Positions 8,980-16,438 of a stretch of 64,000 nt of DNA are shown one piece after another. A program made the position numbers and the translations under genes. Every line of letters starts with the position of its first letter. Positions within the stretch are counted from its first letter, which is position 1. The notes beneath the pieces are model-generated. The model was not told the DNA's origin, did not search any database, and saw only the letters and a list, made by a program, of their open reading frames with translations. This DNA comes from Bremerella sp. TYQ1 (lineage in GTDB: Bacteria; Planctomycetota; Planctomycetia; Pirellulales; Pirellulaceae): contig NZ_CP083740.1 of NCBI RefSeq assembly GCF_020150455.1, forward strand, positions 1,178,001 through 1,242,000. Direction: 5' to 3'.

Positions 8980-9672
8980 ATGCAATACCGCTGTCCGCTT
9001 TGCCGAACCAACGGCGTCGTGCCAGATAAGGCACGCGGCCACGAAGTCATGTGCCTAAAGTGCCGCGACCACTTCTTCATTCCTGATCAAACTCTGGAAG
9101 AACGAATCAAGCTGGGGATCTTCACCGCCGCAAGGAGAAACGATGGTGAAGTCATCATCGCCCTGGCAGATCGTGGCGACAATTTGGATGTGCAAGAGGA
9201 AGAAACAGGCCACACGCCGCTGCATATATCTTCCTACTACGGAAAGCTGTTCGCCGGAAGAGAGCTGATTCACCGCGGAGCATCACTGGAGATCCGTGCT
9301 TCAAAAACCGTTCAAACGCCGTTGTTTTATGCCGCAAGAGAGAACAACCCCAAGATTGTACGCTGGCTTTTAGAAAACGGTGCCGATGCAAATCCACAAG
9401 ATCCAGACGGAACGACGCCGCTGCACTGGGCTGCGCGGAAGGGATATATCGATGTCGCTCGTGCACTTGTCGAAGGGGGTGCGGACTACCGGATTGAGAA
9501 TCTCAACGGACTGCGGCCTTTGCAATTTGCCGTTTCGTATCACCATCCTGAACTGCGTGACTTTTTAATCTCTGTGGAACGAGCGTCAAAATTCATCGCT
9601 TCACAGCGAACACGCTCGAATACCAAGTCTGGTAAGCTCAACAAGTTTCTTTTTGGCTACGGCAAAAGTTGA
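8980..9672 (+). CDS. Zinc-ribbon plus ankyrin-repeat protein
   Basis: 230 residues without a signal peptide. The N-terminus has two CxxC knuckles (CPLC at residues 5-8 and CLKC at about 25-28), a small zinc ribbon. From about residue 48 come four to five ankyrin repeats with the usual TPLH and ADxx turns (HTPLHISSYYG, QTPLFYAAREN, TTPLHWAARKG, LRPLQFAVSYH). The last 30 residues are basic. Ankyrin repeats mediate protein contacts; the partner is unknown. It stands alone between the sulfatases and the convergent metal uptake operon. Start ATG 8980 is right at the zinc ribbon. Confidence 0.85.
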   Translation: MQYRCPLCRTNGVVPDKARGHEVMCLKCRDHFFIPDQTLEERIKLGIFTAARRNDGEVIIALADRGDNLDVQEEETGHTPLHISSYYGKLFAGRELIHRGASLEIRASKTVQTPLFYAARENNPKIVRWLLENGADANPQDPDGTTPLHWAARKGYIDVARALVEGGADYRIENLNGLRPLQFAVSYHHPELRDFLISVERASKFIASQRTRSNTKSGKLNKFLFGYGKS

Positions 9673-9690
9673 GCTGTCGGCAATGCACGA

Positions 9691-11226
9691 TTACGAGACA
9701 TGTTCATTCGTCGAAATCAATCGTACGATGATGGCATCGGCCTGATCGTGGTCGACATCGATTTGACGTTGGCCGTTGACCAGAAAGTTCCAGGTTTGCT
9801 CGTTGTCGGTTCGCGGACCGGTCGTCAATTGATCGCCCAACGAAACATTCACTTCCAAGTTCTCATCAACGTGGGTAACTTCGCCGATGTGCCCTTCACG
9901 GAGCAGACTTGCCGAGACTTCCTTGCCTGGAACGAGGTGTACAAAGTCTTCTGGAATCTCTTGGCCGTGAGGGTCGGTAATGGGGTGACCTAAACGGTCG
10001 TCTAGATAGTCCACGGCAGCTTCGTCGTTGACATGCTCGAGCAGATGGGCTCGATCGTGGATTTCTTCCTCAGGAGTACCTAGCCTAGCCAAATAAGCTT
10101 CCCAAATGCGATGCGCACGCATCAGTCGCTTGGCTTCTAACTCACCAGCATCCGTCAATTCGTACTCGTCGCTCGGGTGTGGCTCGATCAATCCTCGACT
10201 TACCATTCGGTCAAGCGTTGCTCGAAGTCTCTGCCCATCGGTTGGCACATTGGCGATGATCGTGGCCAGCGGAGTGAGCTTCCCCTCGCTACGCCGCATG
10301 CAGCCAAGAATATCTTCAGCCAGCGTATGCGGAATTGCTGCTCTTTTTCTTATCCAGTTGGATAGCAATCCAAACTTCGGCGAGAATACCAGCACCATCA
10401 TGAACTGAAACGTGCTGAATAACACAATCGGTGAACTGGTCGCTACGTTTAGCCACACAGAAAGGTAAACTCCGCAAACGACACTCGTTACCCCAAATAG
10501 TGCCGACAGTGCCATCATGTGACTAAGCTTGTTGGTTAACAAATAGGCTGTCGCCGCAGGTGTGATCAGAAGTCCCACGACAAGAATAACACCAACAATT
10601 TGCACGGCGCTCACCACAACTAGCGACGTGCAGGTGGTCATCAACATATGAATTAACAACACCGGCAAACCAATCGAAGCAGCCATGATCGGGTCGAATG
10701 CCGTCAAAAGCAGTTGGCGGTACCACAGAATGATGACGAACATCACGACAGCCGTTACGCCTGCCATCATCCATAGCCGTTCTGAATCAACCGCGAGAAC
10801 GTCTCCCATCACGAAGTGCAACAAATCGAGATGAATATAGTGAGAGAACATACTCGCTAACGCGCCACCTAACGCAAAGATCCCCGTGTACATGATGCCA
10901 ATCGCCGTGTCTTCTTTGATCCGCGAGACGCGCGAAACAAAGCTGACAAGCATGACGGTACTGAATCCAGCGATTAACGCACCAACAATCATGGCTGCGA
11001 AGTGCGCTTCCTCTCCGTAAATTACCTTCATTAAGAGGTAACCACCGGTGACGCCTGCAAGCATCGAATGCGAAATAGCATCACCCAGAAACGCCATGCG
11101 GCGCAAGATAATCAAGCAGCCGATCAGGCCCGAAGAAATAGCGACCAGGCTACCTGCTACAACGGCGCGAAATAGATAGCTATTTCCGACAAAGGGCTCG
11201 ACAAAAAGTTGGTACAACGTATCCAC
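9691..11226 (-). CDS. Mn/Zn/Fe ABC permease fused to a C-terminal DtxR/MntR-like regulator
   Basis: 511 residues. The first ~285 form an ABC-3 family permease with eight or nine membrane helices (GLIGCLIILRRMAFLGDAISHSMLAG is the family start, in which AISHSMLAG lines the metal path). The remaining ~220 residues are soluble and resemble an iron-dependent repressor: a winged helix at about 300-365 (LRATLDRMVSRGLIE, YELTDAGELEAKRLMR), then the DtxR dimerisation region with metal-ligand-like HDRAHLLEH and DPHGQEIP, and a C-terminal SH3/FeoA-like part. Usual permeases of this type are about 280-300 residues. The start is GTG at 11226, overlapping the TAG of the ATPase gene by one base. Likely brings in Mn(II), Zn(II) or Fe(II); which metal is unclear. 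Confidence 0.92.
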   Translation of the reverse strand: MDTLYQLFVEPFVGNSYLFRAVVAGSLVAISSGLIGCLIILRRMAFLGDAISHSMLAGVTGGYLLMKVIYGEEAHFAAMIVGALIAGFSTVMLVSFVSRVSRIKEDTAIGIMYTGIFALGGALASMFSHYIHLDLLHFVMGDVLAVDSERLWMMAGVTAVVMFVIILWYRQLLLTAFDPIMAASIGLPVLLIHMLMTTCTSLVVVSAVQIVGVILVVGLLITPAATAYLLTNKLSHMMALSALFGVTSVVCGVYLSVWLNVATSSPIVLFSTFQFMMVLVFSPKFGLLSNWIRKRAAIPHTLAEDILGCMRRSEGKLTPLATIIANVPTDGQRLRATLDRMVSRGLIEPHPSDEYELTDAGELEAKRLMRAHRIWEAYLARLGTPEEEIHDRAHLLEHVNDEAAVDYLDDRLGHPITDPHGQEIPEDFVHLVPGKEVSASLLREGHIGEVTHVDENLEVNVSLGDQLTTGPRTDNEQTWNFLVNGQRQIDVDHDQADAIIVRLISTNEHVS

Positions 11227-12026
11227 TATTTCGACGTCTCCTCGACCACGCGACGCAGGTGCTCGAACGCGCGAACGTTGCCGTCATAAACCTCGCTCAG
11301 CAATTCTGGCTGAAGGATCTGAAGCGGTGTTCCAAACGCGAAAAGCCGTTGCTTTAGCAAGATCAAAGCGTCGAAGAACTCTGCCGCCGTTGCCAAATCA
11401 TGGTGCACAACTACAAGGGTACGACCAGACTGCTTGGCGTTTTCAAGAACGTTTAAGATCGCTCTTTCCGTAGCAGCGTCCACGCCTGCGAACGGTTCGT
11501 CCAGTAAAACGACACGGGCGCCCTGGGCCAATGCTCTTGCCATGAACACGCGCTGTTGTTGCCCACCTGACAATTCACCGATTTGCCGTTTACGAAGGTT
11601 ATCCATTCGCACGATCGACAACGCCTCGTCAACAATCTCGCGGTCTTTCGAGGAAGGCCCCCATTGCCACCAAGGAATGTTGCCGTATCGCCCCATCATG
11701 GCGACCTCTTCCACGGTAACTGGAAAATCCCAGTCCACGCTTCCTCGCTGTGGGACGTAAGCAACTAATTTGCGAGTTCGCTCAACAGGTGTCCCGAAAA
11801 TACGAACAGAACCGACGTCCGGACGCAGGAACCCCAAAATCGCTTTGATTAACGTCGACTTTCCTGAGCCATTGGGGCCAATGATCCCTACTAGCTGGCC
11901 TTGAGGAATGGCAAACGAGACGTCCAAAAGGGCAGGGACAGCGCCGTAACTGACAGTCAGGTGCTCGACTTCAATTGCTGGGACTGTGCTATCGGCTGTT
12001 GAAGGCGAGGTGCCCGCGGTGATCAT
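11226..12026 (-). CDS. Metal ABC transporter ATP-binding protein (ZnuC/MntB-like)
   Basis: 266 residues with the full ABC ATPase set: Walker A GPNGSGKST, Q-loop YVPQRGSVDWDFP, signature LSGGQQQR, Walker B VVLLDEPFAGVD and the switch His in VVHHDL. The PQRxxVDWDFP Q-loop sequence is typical for the manganese/zinc/iron importer subfamily. It powers the permease encoded directly downstream, with which it overlaps by one base, and overlaps the upstream small-protein gene by four bases, so the operon is translationally coupled. Confidence 0.96.
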   Translation of the reverse strand: MITAGTSPSTADSTVPAIEVEHLTVSYGAVPALLDVSFAIPQGQLVGIIGPNGSGKSTLIKAILGFLRPDVGSVRIFGTPVERTRKLVAYVPQRGSVDWDFPVTVEEVAMMGRYGNIPWWQWGPSSKDREIVDEALSIVRMDNLRKRQIGELSGGQQQRVFMARALAQGARVVLLDEPFAGVDAATERAILNVLENAKQSGRTLVVVHHDLATAAEFFDALILLKQRLFAFGTPLQILQPELLSEVYDGNVRAFEHLRRVVEETSK

Positions 12027-12529
12027 TCTTGCTCCCCACGATTAGAAGCTTCGATATCGACGTCAAACGGCACTCGCCCTACCACGATACTGTCACCACT
12101 TGGTGCCCAAATCGTCACGGATTGCTTAGCTTGCTGAAGATCATTTTCGAACAATTCGACGTGGATCGCCTTGGGAGCATGGCTAAGCGTATCGGCAGGT
12201 GTCATCTCGACAAGCAGTTCGTTCACACCATCTTGCAGTTCTAACGGAACATCGGATTCCATCGTTTCGCCTGCGGGAATAGGACGGTTGAGCGAGAACA
12301 CCTCTTTTCCTCGCAACGAAACCCGCAACGAGGTCGCTTTCTCCACCTCTTCTGCGAAAGGATCGACTCCGGCATCAAACGTTGAAGTTATTTTCAGTCG
12401 ATAAGTTGTAGTCGTTTCCTCAATTACCTCAGGTCGCATCGATGTCGGCGCATCGGCAAGGGTGCTTTGATAGAGCCAAGTCAACGCGAGCACGGCTATG
12501 GCGCAAAGGACAGCAACTAGGAATCTCAT
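12023..12529 (-). CDS. Membrane-anchored protein of unknown function in the metal uptake operon
   Basis: 168 residues, not recognised. One N-terminal hydrophobic segment (residues 3-20) is followed by a soluble domain of alternating strands with no Cys or His cluster; there are only scattered His residues. It is probably anchored to the inner membrane with its domain in the periplasm, or secreted. It lies between the substrate-binding protein and the ATPase, overlapping the latter by four bases, which argues for a role in the same transport system, perhaps as an accessory periplasmic subunit. No metal-binding motif supports a direct metal role. Confidence 0.8.
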   Translation of the reverse strand: MRFLVAVLCAIAVLALTWLYQSTLADAPTSMRPEVIEETTTTYRLKITSTFDAGVDPFAEEVEKATSLRVSLRGKEVFSLNRPIPAGETMESDVPLELQDGVNELLVEMTPADTLSHAPKAIHVELFENDLQQAKQSVTIWAPSGDSIVVGRVPFDVDIEASNRGEQE

Positions 12530-12553
12530 AGAGATGAAACCTTCAATCGGCCT

Positions 12554-13450
12554 CTATTTCAGTGCCTGAACAATCGTGATTACGTTTTCTCGCATCATCC
12601 CCATGTAGGTCTCCCCTGCGGTACCGCTTGGCCCCATCGAGTCTGAATAAAGTTCGCCACCAATTTCAACGCCAGCCTCTTTAGCAATTTCACGAACCAT
12701 GGTCGGATTAACGGAGGTTTCGACAAAGATGGCAGGAACATGGTGTTCTCGAATCGAGTCGATTGTTTTTTGTCGACGCTCAGGAGTAATACCAGCTCCT
12801 ACTTCATCTCCAGTTGACCAGCCGACCGGAGTTGCTGGACGTAATCCGTAGGTCTTGCAGAAATAATTAAAGGCATCGTGGCTGGTCACCAGCACGCGTC
12901 GCTCGACCGGAATCTTGTTGATCTCCCGAAGAATCCAACTGTTCAATGTTCTCAGCTCATCGAGGTAGAGAGCCGCACGGCTTCGGTATTCATCTTCATG
13001 TTCTGGGTCGAGCTTAATCACCGCATCTCGAATATTGCGGACATACACTGCGGCATTAGCACAAGAGAACCATGCGTGCGGGTCGCGAATCTCGGAACCC
13101 ATTTCTGGGATATCCAGTGCTGCGCAACCTTCAACACAGCTGACAATTGGACGGCCTGTCTGGCTGGCCAGTTTTTGCATCCAGTTATTACCTTCTAGAT
13201 GCCATCCGTTTTCAAGACATAAGTCAGCCGTACTCACAAGCTGAGCATCGCCTGGTTTCTTTTCATACAGATGCGGATCTTGCCCTGGTGCAAGGACGCA
13301 CTTCACCTCCATCCGACCTCCCACCACTTGTCTGGCAAAATCTGCTACTTGAGTCGTGGAGCAAACAATGACCGGTCGCGTTTCCGCGGCAGACGTTAGA
13401 CCTACGAGACAGATCGAAGCGAAAAGTGCGGTACATATTCGGAGAAACAT
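12554..13450 (-). CDS. Metal ABC transporter substrate-binding protein (ZnuA/MntA/PsaA family)
   Basis: 298 residues with a signal peptide ending near SAAE. Ligands of the cluster A-I family are visible: His in GQDPHLYEKKPGD, His in DPHAWFS, the VTSHDAFNYFCKTYGL block, an acidic ligand in FVETSVNP and Asp in LYSDSMG. There is no His-rich loop between the first two ligand regions, which is more common in Mn/Fe than Zn binders, but this is only a hint. It captures the metal in the periplasm and feeds the permease encoded downstream. First gene of the four-gene operon. Confidence 0.95.
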   Translation of the reverse strand: MFLRICTALFASICLVGLTSAAETRPVIVCSTTQVADFARQVVGGRMEVKCVLAPGQDPHLYEKKPGDAQLVSTADLCLENGWHLEGNNWMQKLASQTGRPIVSCVEGCAALDIPEMGSEIRDPHAWFSCANAAVYVRNIRDAVIKLDPEHEDEYRSRAALYLDELRTLNSWILREINKIPVERRVLVTSHDAFNYFCKTYGLRPATPVGWSTGDEVGAGITPERRQKTIDSIREHHVPAIFVETSVNPTMVREIAKEAGVEIGGELYSDSMGPSGTAGETYMGMMRENVITIVQALK

Positions 13451-13477
13451 ATCAAATTTGCTCGCCCAAAGGTGCAG

Positions 13478-13493
13478 TTTTGGCTATTCAAAA
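13478..13493 (-). promoter_or_regulatory. Candidate operator overlapping the metal operon start site
   Basis: TTTTGGCTATTCAAAA has 5-bp inverted arms (TTTTG/CAAAA) around a symmetric TA. It sits just downstream of the predicted -10 box, where a repressor would block transcription. It could bind a DtxR/MntR-type protein, perhaps the regulator domain fused to the permease, but no consensus is matched. Confidence 0.25.
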
Positions 13494-13495
13494 TC

Positions 13496-13524
13496 ATCGT
13501 ATGTGCAACTCGGTCGCTTTTCAA
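13496..13524 (-). promoter_or_regulatory. Candidate sigma70-type promoter of the metal uptake operon
   Basis: On the minus strand TTGAAA (13524-13519) and TACGAT (13501-13496) are separated by 17 bp and lie 46 bp before the ATG of the substrate-binding protein gene. Four or five of six bases match each consensus box. Confidence 0.45.
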
Positions 13525-13660
13525 GGGCAGGCGACCGCCAAGAAAAGTTGGACGGGTTTGACTTTTGCTTTAACTACCACGAAACTTCGAGCAACTAACA
13601 GTGTTTTAACCCGTGGACCCATTCGCCACTTGTTCCGCCAAAAACGGGAATCTCAGATTG

Positions 13661-15130
13661 ATGAAGCGATTCAACTTCCTCGCATTCGCCGTCGCATCCA
13701 CACTGGCGTGTTTCACCTACCCTGCTGTTGGGTTATCGGCGGAGCATGATGCCAATTGGTCTAATTGGCGCGGACCGAATTTTGACGGATCTTCGACCGT
13801 TGCCACTCCTCCCGTAAAATGGAGCGAGGAAGACAACATCCGCTGGAAGGTAGCCGTTTCTGGAAAAGGAAGCTCCTCTCCGGTAATCTGGGGCGATAAG
13901 CTATTTCTGCTATCTGCTGTACCTGTCGAGGGTGCCGAACCTGAAGAAGCTGAAAGCGAGCCTGCTCCAAGTGCAGAAAATCGAGGTCCCGAGCGACCGA
14001 CGCGGGATGCAGGAGAGCGTCCCAGTGGCCGAGACGCTGGTCCGGGTGATCGTCCTGGCCGTCGGGGGCGTTCCGGAGGACCAGGTGGCCGAGGCGGATT
14101 TGGAAGACGCGAATCTCCTTCGACTCCGGTAGAGTTCACGGTGTTCTGCCTTGATAAGACGAGCGGCAAACAGCTTTGGTCTCAAATTGCGGTAACAGCG
14201 GTTCCTCACGAAGCAGGCCACAATACAAACACTTTTGCTTCCTCGTCTGCTGTGACCAACGGAGAGATTCTCGTAGCCTTCTTCGGTTCTCGAGGGATCT
14301 TCTGCTACGATCTCGATGGCGAACTTTTGTGGCAGAAAGACCTCGGAGAGCAACAAACTCGAAACGCTTTCGGAGAAGGCAGCACTCCCGCTCTTTACCA
14401 AGACACCATCATCGTTCCGTGGGATCATGAAGGTGAATCATTCGTGGCGGCCTTCCATGCCAAAACGGGAGATGAGCTCTGGAAAGTCGAACGAGACGAA
14501 GCGACTAGTTGGGCCACGCCAGTGGTCACCAAGCGTAATGACGTCACTCAAGTCATTCTCAATGGGTCGACAAAAGTTCGCAGCTACGACCTGAAAACAG
14601 GAAAGCTAATCTGGGAATGTGGAGGCCAGGCAACTAATCCGATTGCAACGCCAATTATCTATAACGGCACCGCAATCTGTATGACCGGATATCGCGGCTA
14701 CGCTGTCTACGCGATCAGCCTCGATGCCAAGGGAGACGTTACTGATAACGACGATTTCATTGCCTGGAGTCGATCGGACGTGGGCCCTTACATTGCCTCA
14801 GCGACACTCTGGAAAGACCGACTCTACGTAACCAAGTCGCGCGATGGTGTTATCTACTGTCTCGATGCGAATACCGGAGAGACGATATACGGTCCAGAAC
14901 GCGTTCCCGAATGTTCGACTCTTTATTCATCGCTAGTAGCTGGCGGTGATCGAATTTACGTTTCGGACCGCGACGGAACCACAGCGGTATTAAAAGCAGG
15001 TCCTGACTACGATGTTCTCTCGGTTAACCAGCTAAATGAAGGAATTGATGCGTCGTTGGCATTGCTGGGCAATCAAATTTACCTCCGGGGCTCTGATCAC
15101 CTCTACTGTATTGAAGCGGCCTCCAAATAG
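13661..15130 (+). CDS. Exported PQQ-like beta-propeller protein
   Basis: 489 residues from the ATG at 13661, which is chosen over an in-frame GTG at 13613 because a signal peptide (MKRFNFLAFAVASTLACF) follows at once. The mature part begins with WSNWRGPNFDGSS, the hallmark of planctomycete PQQ-like propellers, and contains PQQ-type repeats such as CLDKTSGKQLW, FHAKTGDELWK, YDLKTGKLIWE and CLDANTGETIY. No PQQ-dehydrogenase catalytic residues can be named, so it is likely a structural or binding propeller. Residues about 95-150 form a Pro/Gly/Arg-rich low-complexity insert within the first blades. Divergent from the metal operon across about 210 bp. Confidence 0.9.
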   Translation: MKRFNFLAFAVASTLACFTYPAVGLSAEHDANWSNWRGPNFDGSSTVATPPVKWSEEDNIRWKVAVSGKGSSSPVIWGDKLFLLSAVPVEGAEPEEAESEPAPSAENRGPERPTRDAGERPSGRDAGPGDRPGRRGRSGGPGGRGGFGRRESPSTPVEFTVFCLDKTSGKQLWSQIAVTAVPHEAGHNTNTFASSSAVTNGEILVAFFGSRGIFCYDLDGELLWQKDLGEQQTRNAFGEGSTPALYQDTIIVPWDHEGESFVAAFHAKTGDELWKVERDEATSWATPVVTKRNDVTQVILNGSTKVRSYDLKTGKLIWECGGQATNPIATPIIYNGTAICMTGYRGYAVYAISLDAKGDVTDNDDFIAWSRSDVGPYIASATLWKDRLYVTKSRDGVIYCLDANTGETIYGPERVPECSTLYSSLVAGGDRIYVSDRDGTTAVLKAGPDYDVLSVNQLNEGIDASLALLGNQIYLRGSDHLYCIEAASK

Positions 15131-15360
15131 TTTGAATTGCGTAGTCTGTCGATTGGCAGCGTTCGTGCATGGAGCCTAACGTTGCCTCCCTCAAGGGGCG
15201 TCATTCACACGTTTTTCATACTTTCTTCATCTCTCGACCTTGGCCGTTGGCAACAATAGCCGAAATCGTAACTCCTTAGTTATTCCGGCCTACGGATTTC
15301 GTCTGCAAGTTTCGGACTGACTGGAGTTCGTCGCCATTCCAAGGTTCAAGAGAATTGTCA

Positions 15361-16074
15361 ATGCTCGCCGAGCAACGAGGGAGCTTCGGCACAGACATCT
15401 CCAATGTCTGGATAGTCGTACCTGCCTACAACGAAGCCGATCGAATCGCGCGCACCGTCACTTCGTTGACGAGTAGCTTCTCCAACGTGATTGTCGTTGA
15501 CGATGGGTCGCGCGACGGTACGTTCGACAGCATATGCCAGTTGCCGGTTTGGGCCCTTCGCCATCCGATCAATTTAGGGCAGGGAGCTGCCCTGCAGACC
15601 GGCATCGACTTTGCGATGCGGCATGGAGCGGAAATTGTCGTCACATTTGACGCAGACGGTCAACACGATGCCCAAGACATCGAACGTCTGATTGAACCGA
15701 TTAGTTCGGCGCGGGCCGATGTATCACTTGGATCTCGCTTTCTCGGCAAAGAAGCCGTGAACATGCCTGCTAGTCGCAAGATTATCTTGAAGCTGGGCGT
15801 CCTCTTCACAAGGATCTTCTCCCAAATTCAAGTTACTGACACGCACAACGGTCTTCGGGCCTTCTCGCGTTCTGCGGCAAGCCAAATTCGCATCACGCAA
15901 AACCGAATGGCCCATGCGTCCGAGATTTTAGACCAAATTCAATATCTGGGCCTGCGTTTTGAGGAAGTTCCGGTAACTGTTCACTACTGTGAAATGGTCC
16001 TGGAAAAGGGCCAACAGAACTCAGCCGCGGTTAAAGTCGCCGCTCAATTTCTGCTTGGAAGGATTGTGCGATGA
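15361..16074 (+). CDS. Family 2 glycosyltransferase (DPM1/polyprenyl-phosphate type)
   Basis: 237 residues from ATG 15361 (a TTG lies two codons upstream; AAGAGAA at 15349-15355 suits either). The GT-A fold is clear: VVPAYNEADRI, nucleotide-binding VVVDDGSRDGT, and the metal-binding DADGQHDAQD. There is no membrane tail, as in short dolichyl/polyprenyl-phosphate mannose synthase-like enzymes that charge a lipid carrier with a sugar. The next gene overlaps by four bases (ATGA) and encodes DUF2304, a common partner of such enzymes; the third encodes a TMTC-like membrane glycosyltransferase that would use the charged carrier. Confidence 0.93.
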   Translation: MLAEQRGSFGTDISNVWIVVPAYNEADRIARTVTSLTSSFSNVIVVDDGSRDGTFDSICQLPVWALRHPINLGQGAALQTGIDFAMRHGAEIVVTFDADGQHDAQDIERLIEPISSARADVSLGSRFLGKEAVNMPASRKIILKLGVLFTRIFSQIQVTDTHNGLRAFSRSAASQIRITQNRMAHASEILDQIQYLGLRFEEVPVTVHYCEMVLEKGQQNSAAVKVAAQFLLGRIVR

Positions 16075-16430
16075 TTCTTTTTCAGTGGGTGTGCCTGATT
16101 ATTATCGGCTGCGTACTGCTCTTTGATATCGCAAGAGCAATTCGTAAAAAGCGACTGAACTGGAGACGCTCGCTCCGAATTTCCGTTTGGCTTGCGGCTT
16201 TGCTAGGAATTCTTTACCCCGACATGGTTTCCCGTTTTGCTCAAAGCGTCGGTATCGGTCGCGGGGCAGACGTAATTCTGTACTTGGTTACGCTGGTATT
16301 CATCGCGACGACGTTCTACTTCTATTCGCGATATCTCCGACTACAACGCCAGATTACCGACCTGACGCGTTACCTTGCGATTCATGAAGCACGTCGGCCT
16401 GAGCTAGAAAACATCGATCAAGACTGCTGA
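16071..16430 (+). CDS. DUF2304 small membrane protein
   Basis: 119 residues with three hydrophobic segments (about 3-20, 40-58 and 67-85) and a basic/acidic C-terminal helix, the form of DUF2304 proteins encoded after polyprenyl-phosphate glycosyltransferases. The ATGA overlap with the GT2 gene shows translational coupling. Presumed role: membrane partner of the GT2 enzyme or help in moving the lipid-linked sugar. No catalytic motif is seen. Confidence 0.85.
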   Translation: MILFQWVCLIIIGCVLLFDIARAIRKKRLNWRRSLRISVWLAALLGILYPDMVSRFAQSVGIGRGADVILYLVTLVFIATTFYFYSRYLRLQRQITDLTRYLAIHEARRPELENIDQDC

Positions 16431-16438
16431 GAACACAG

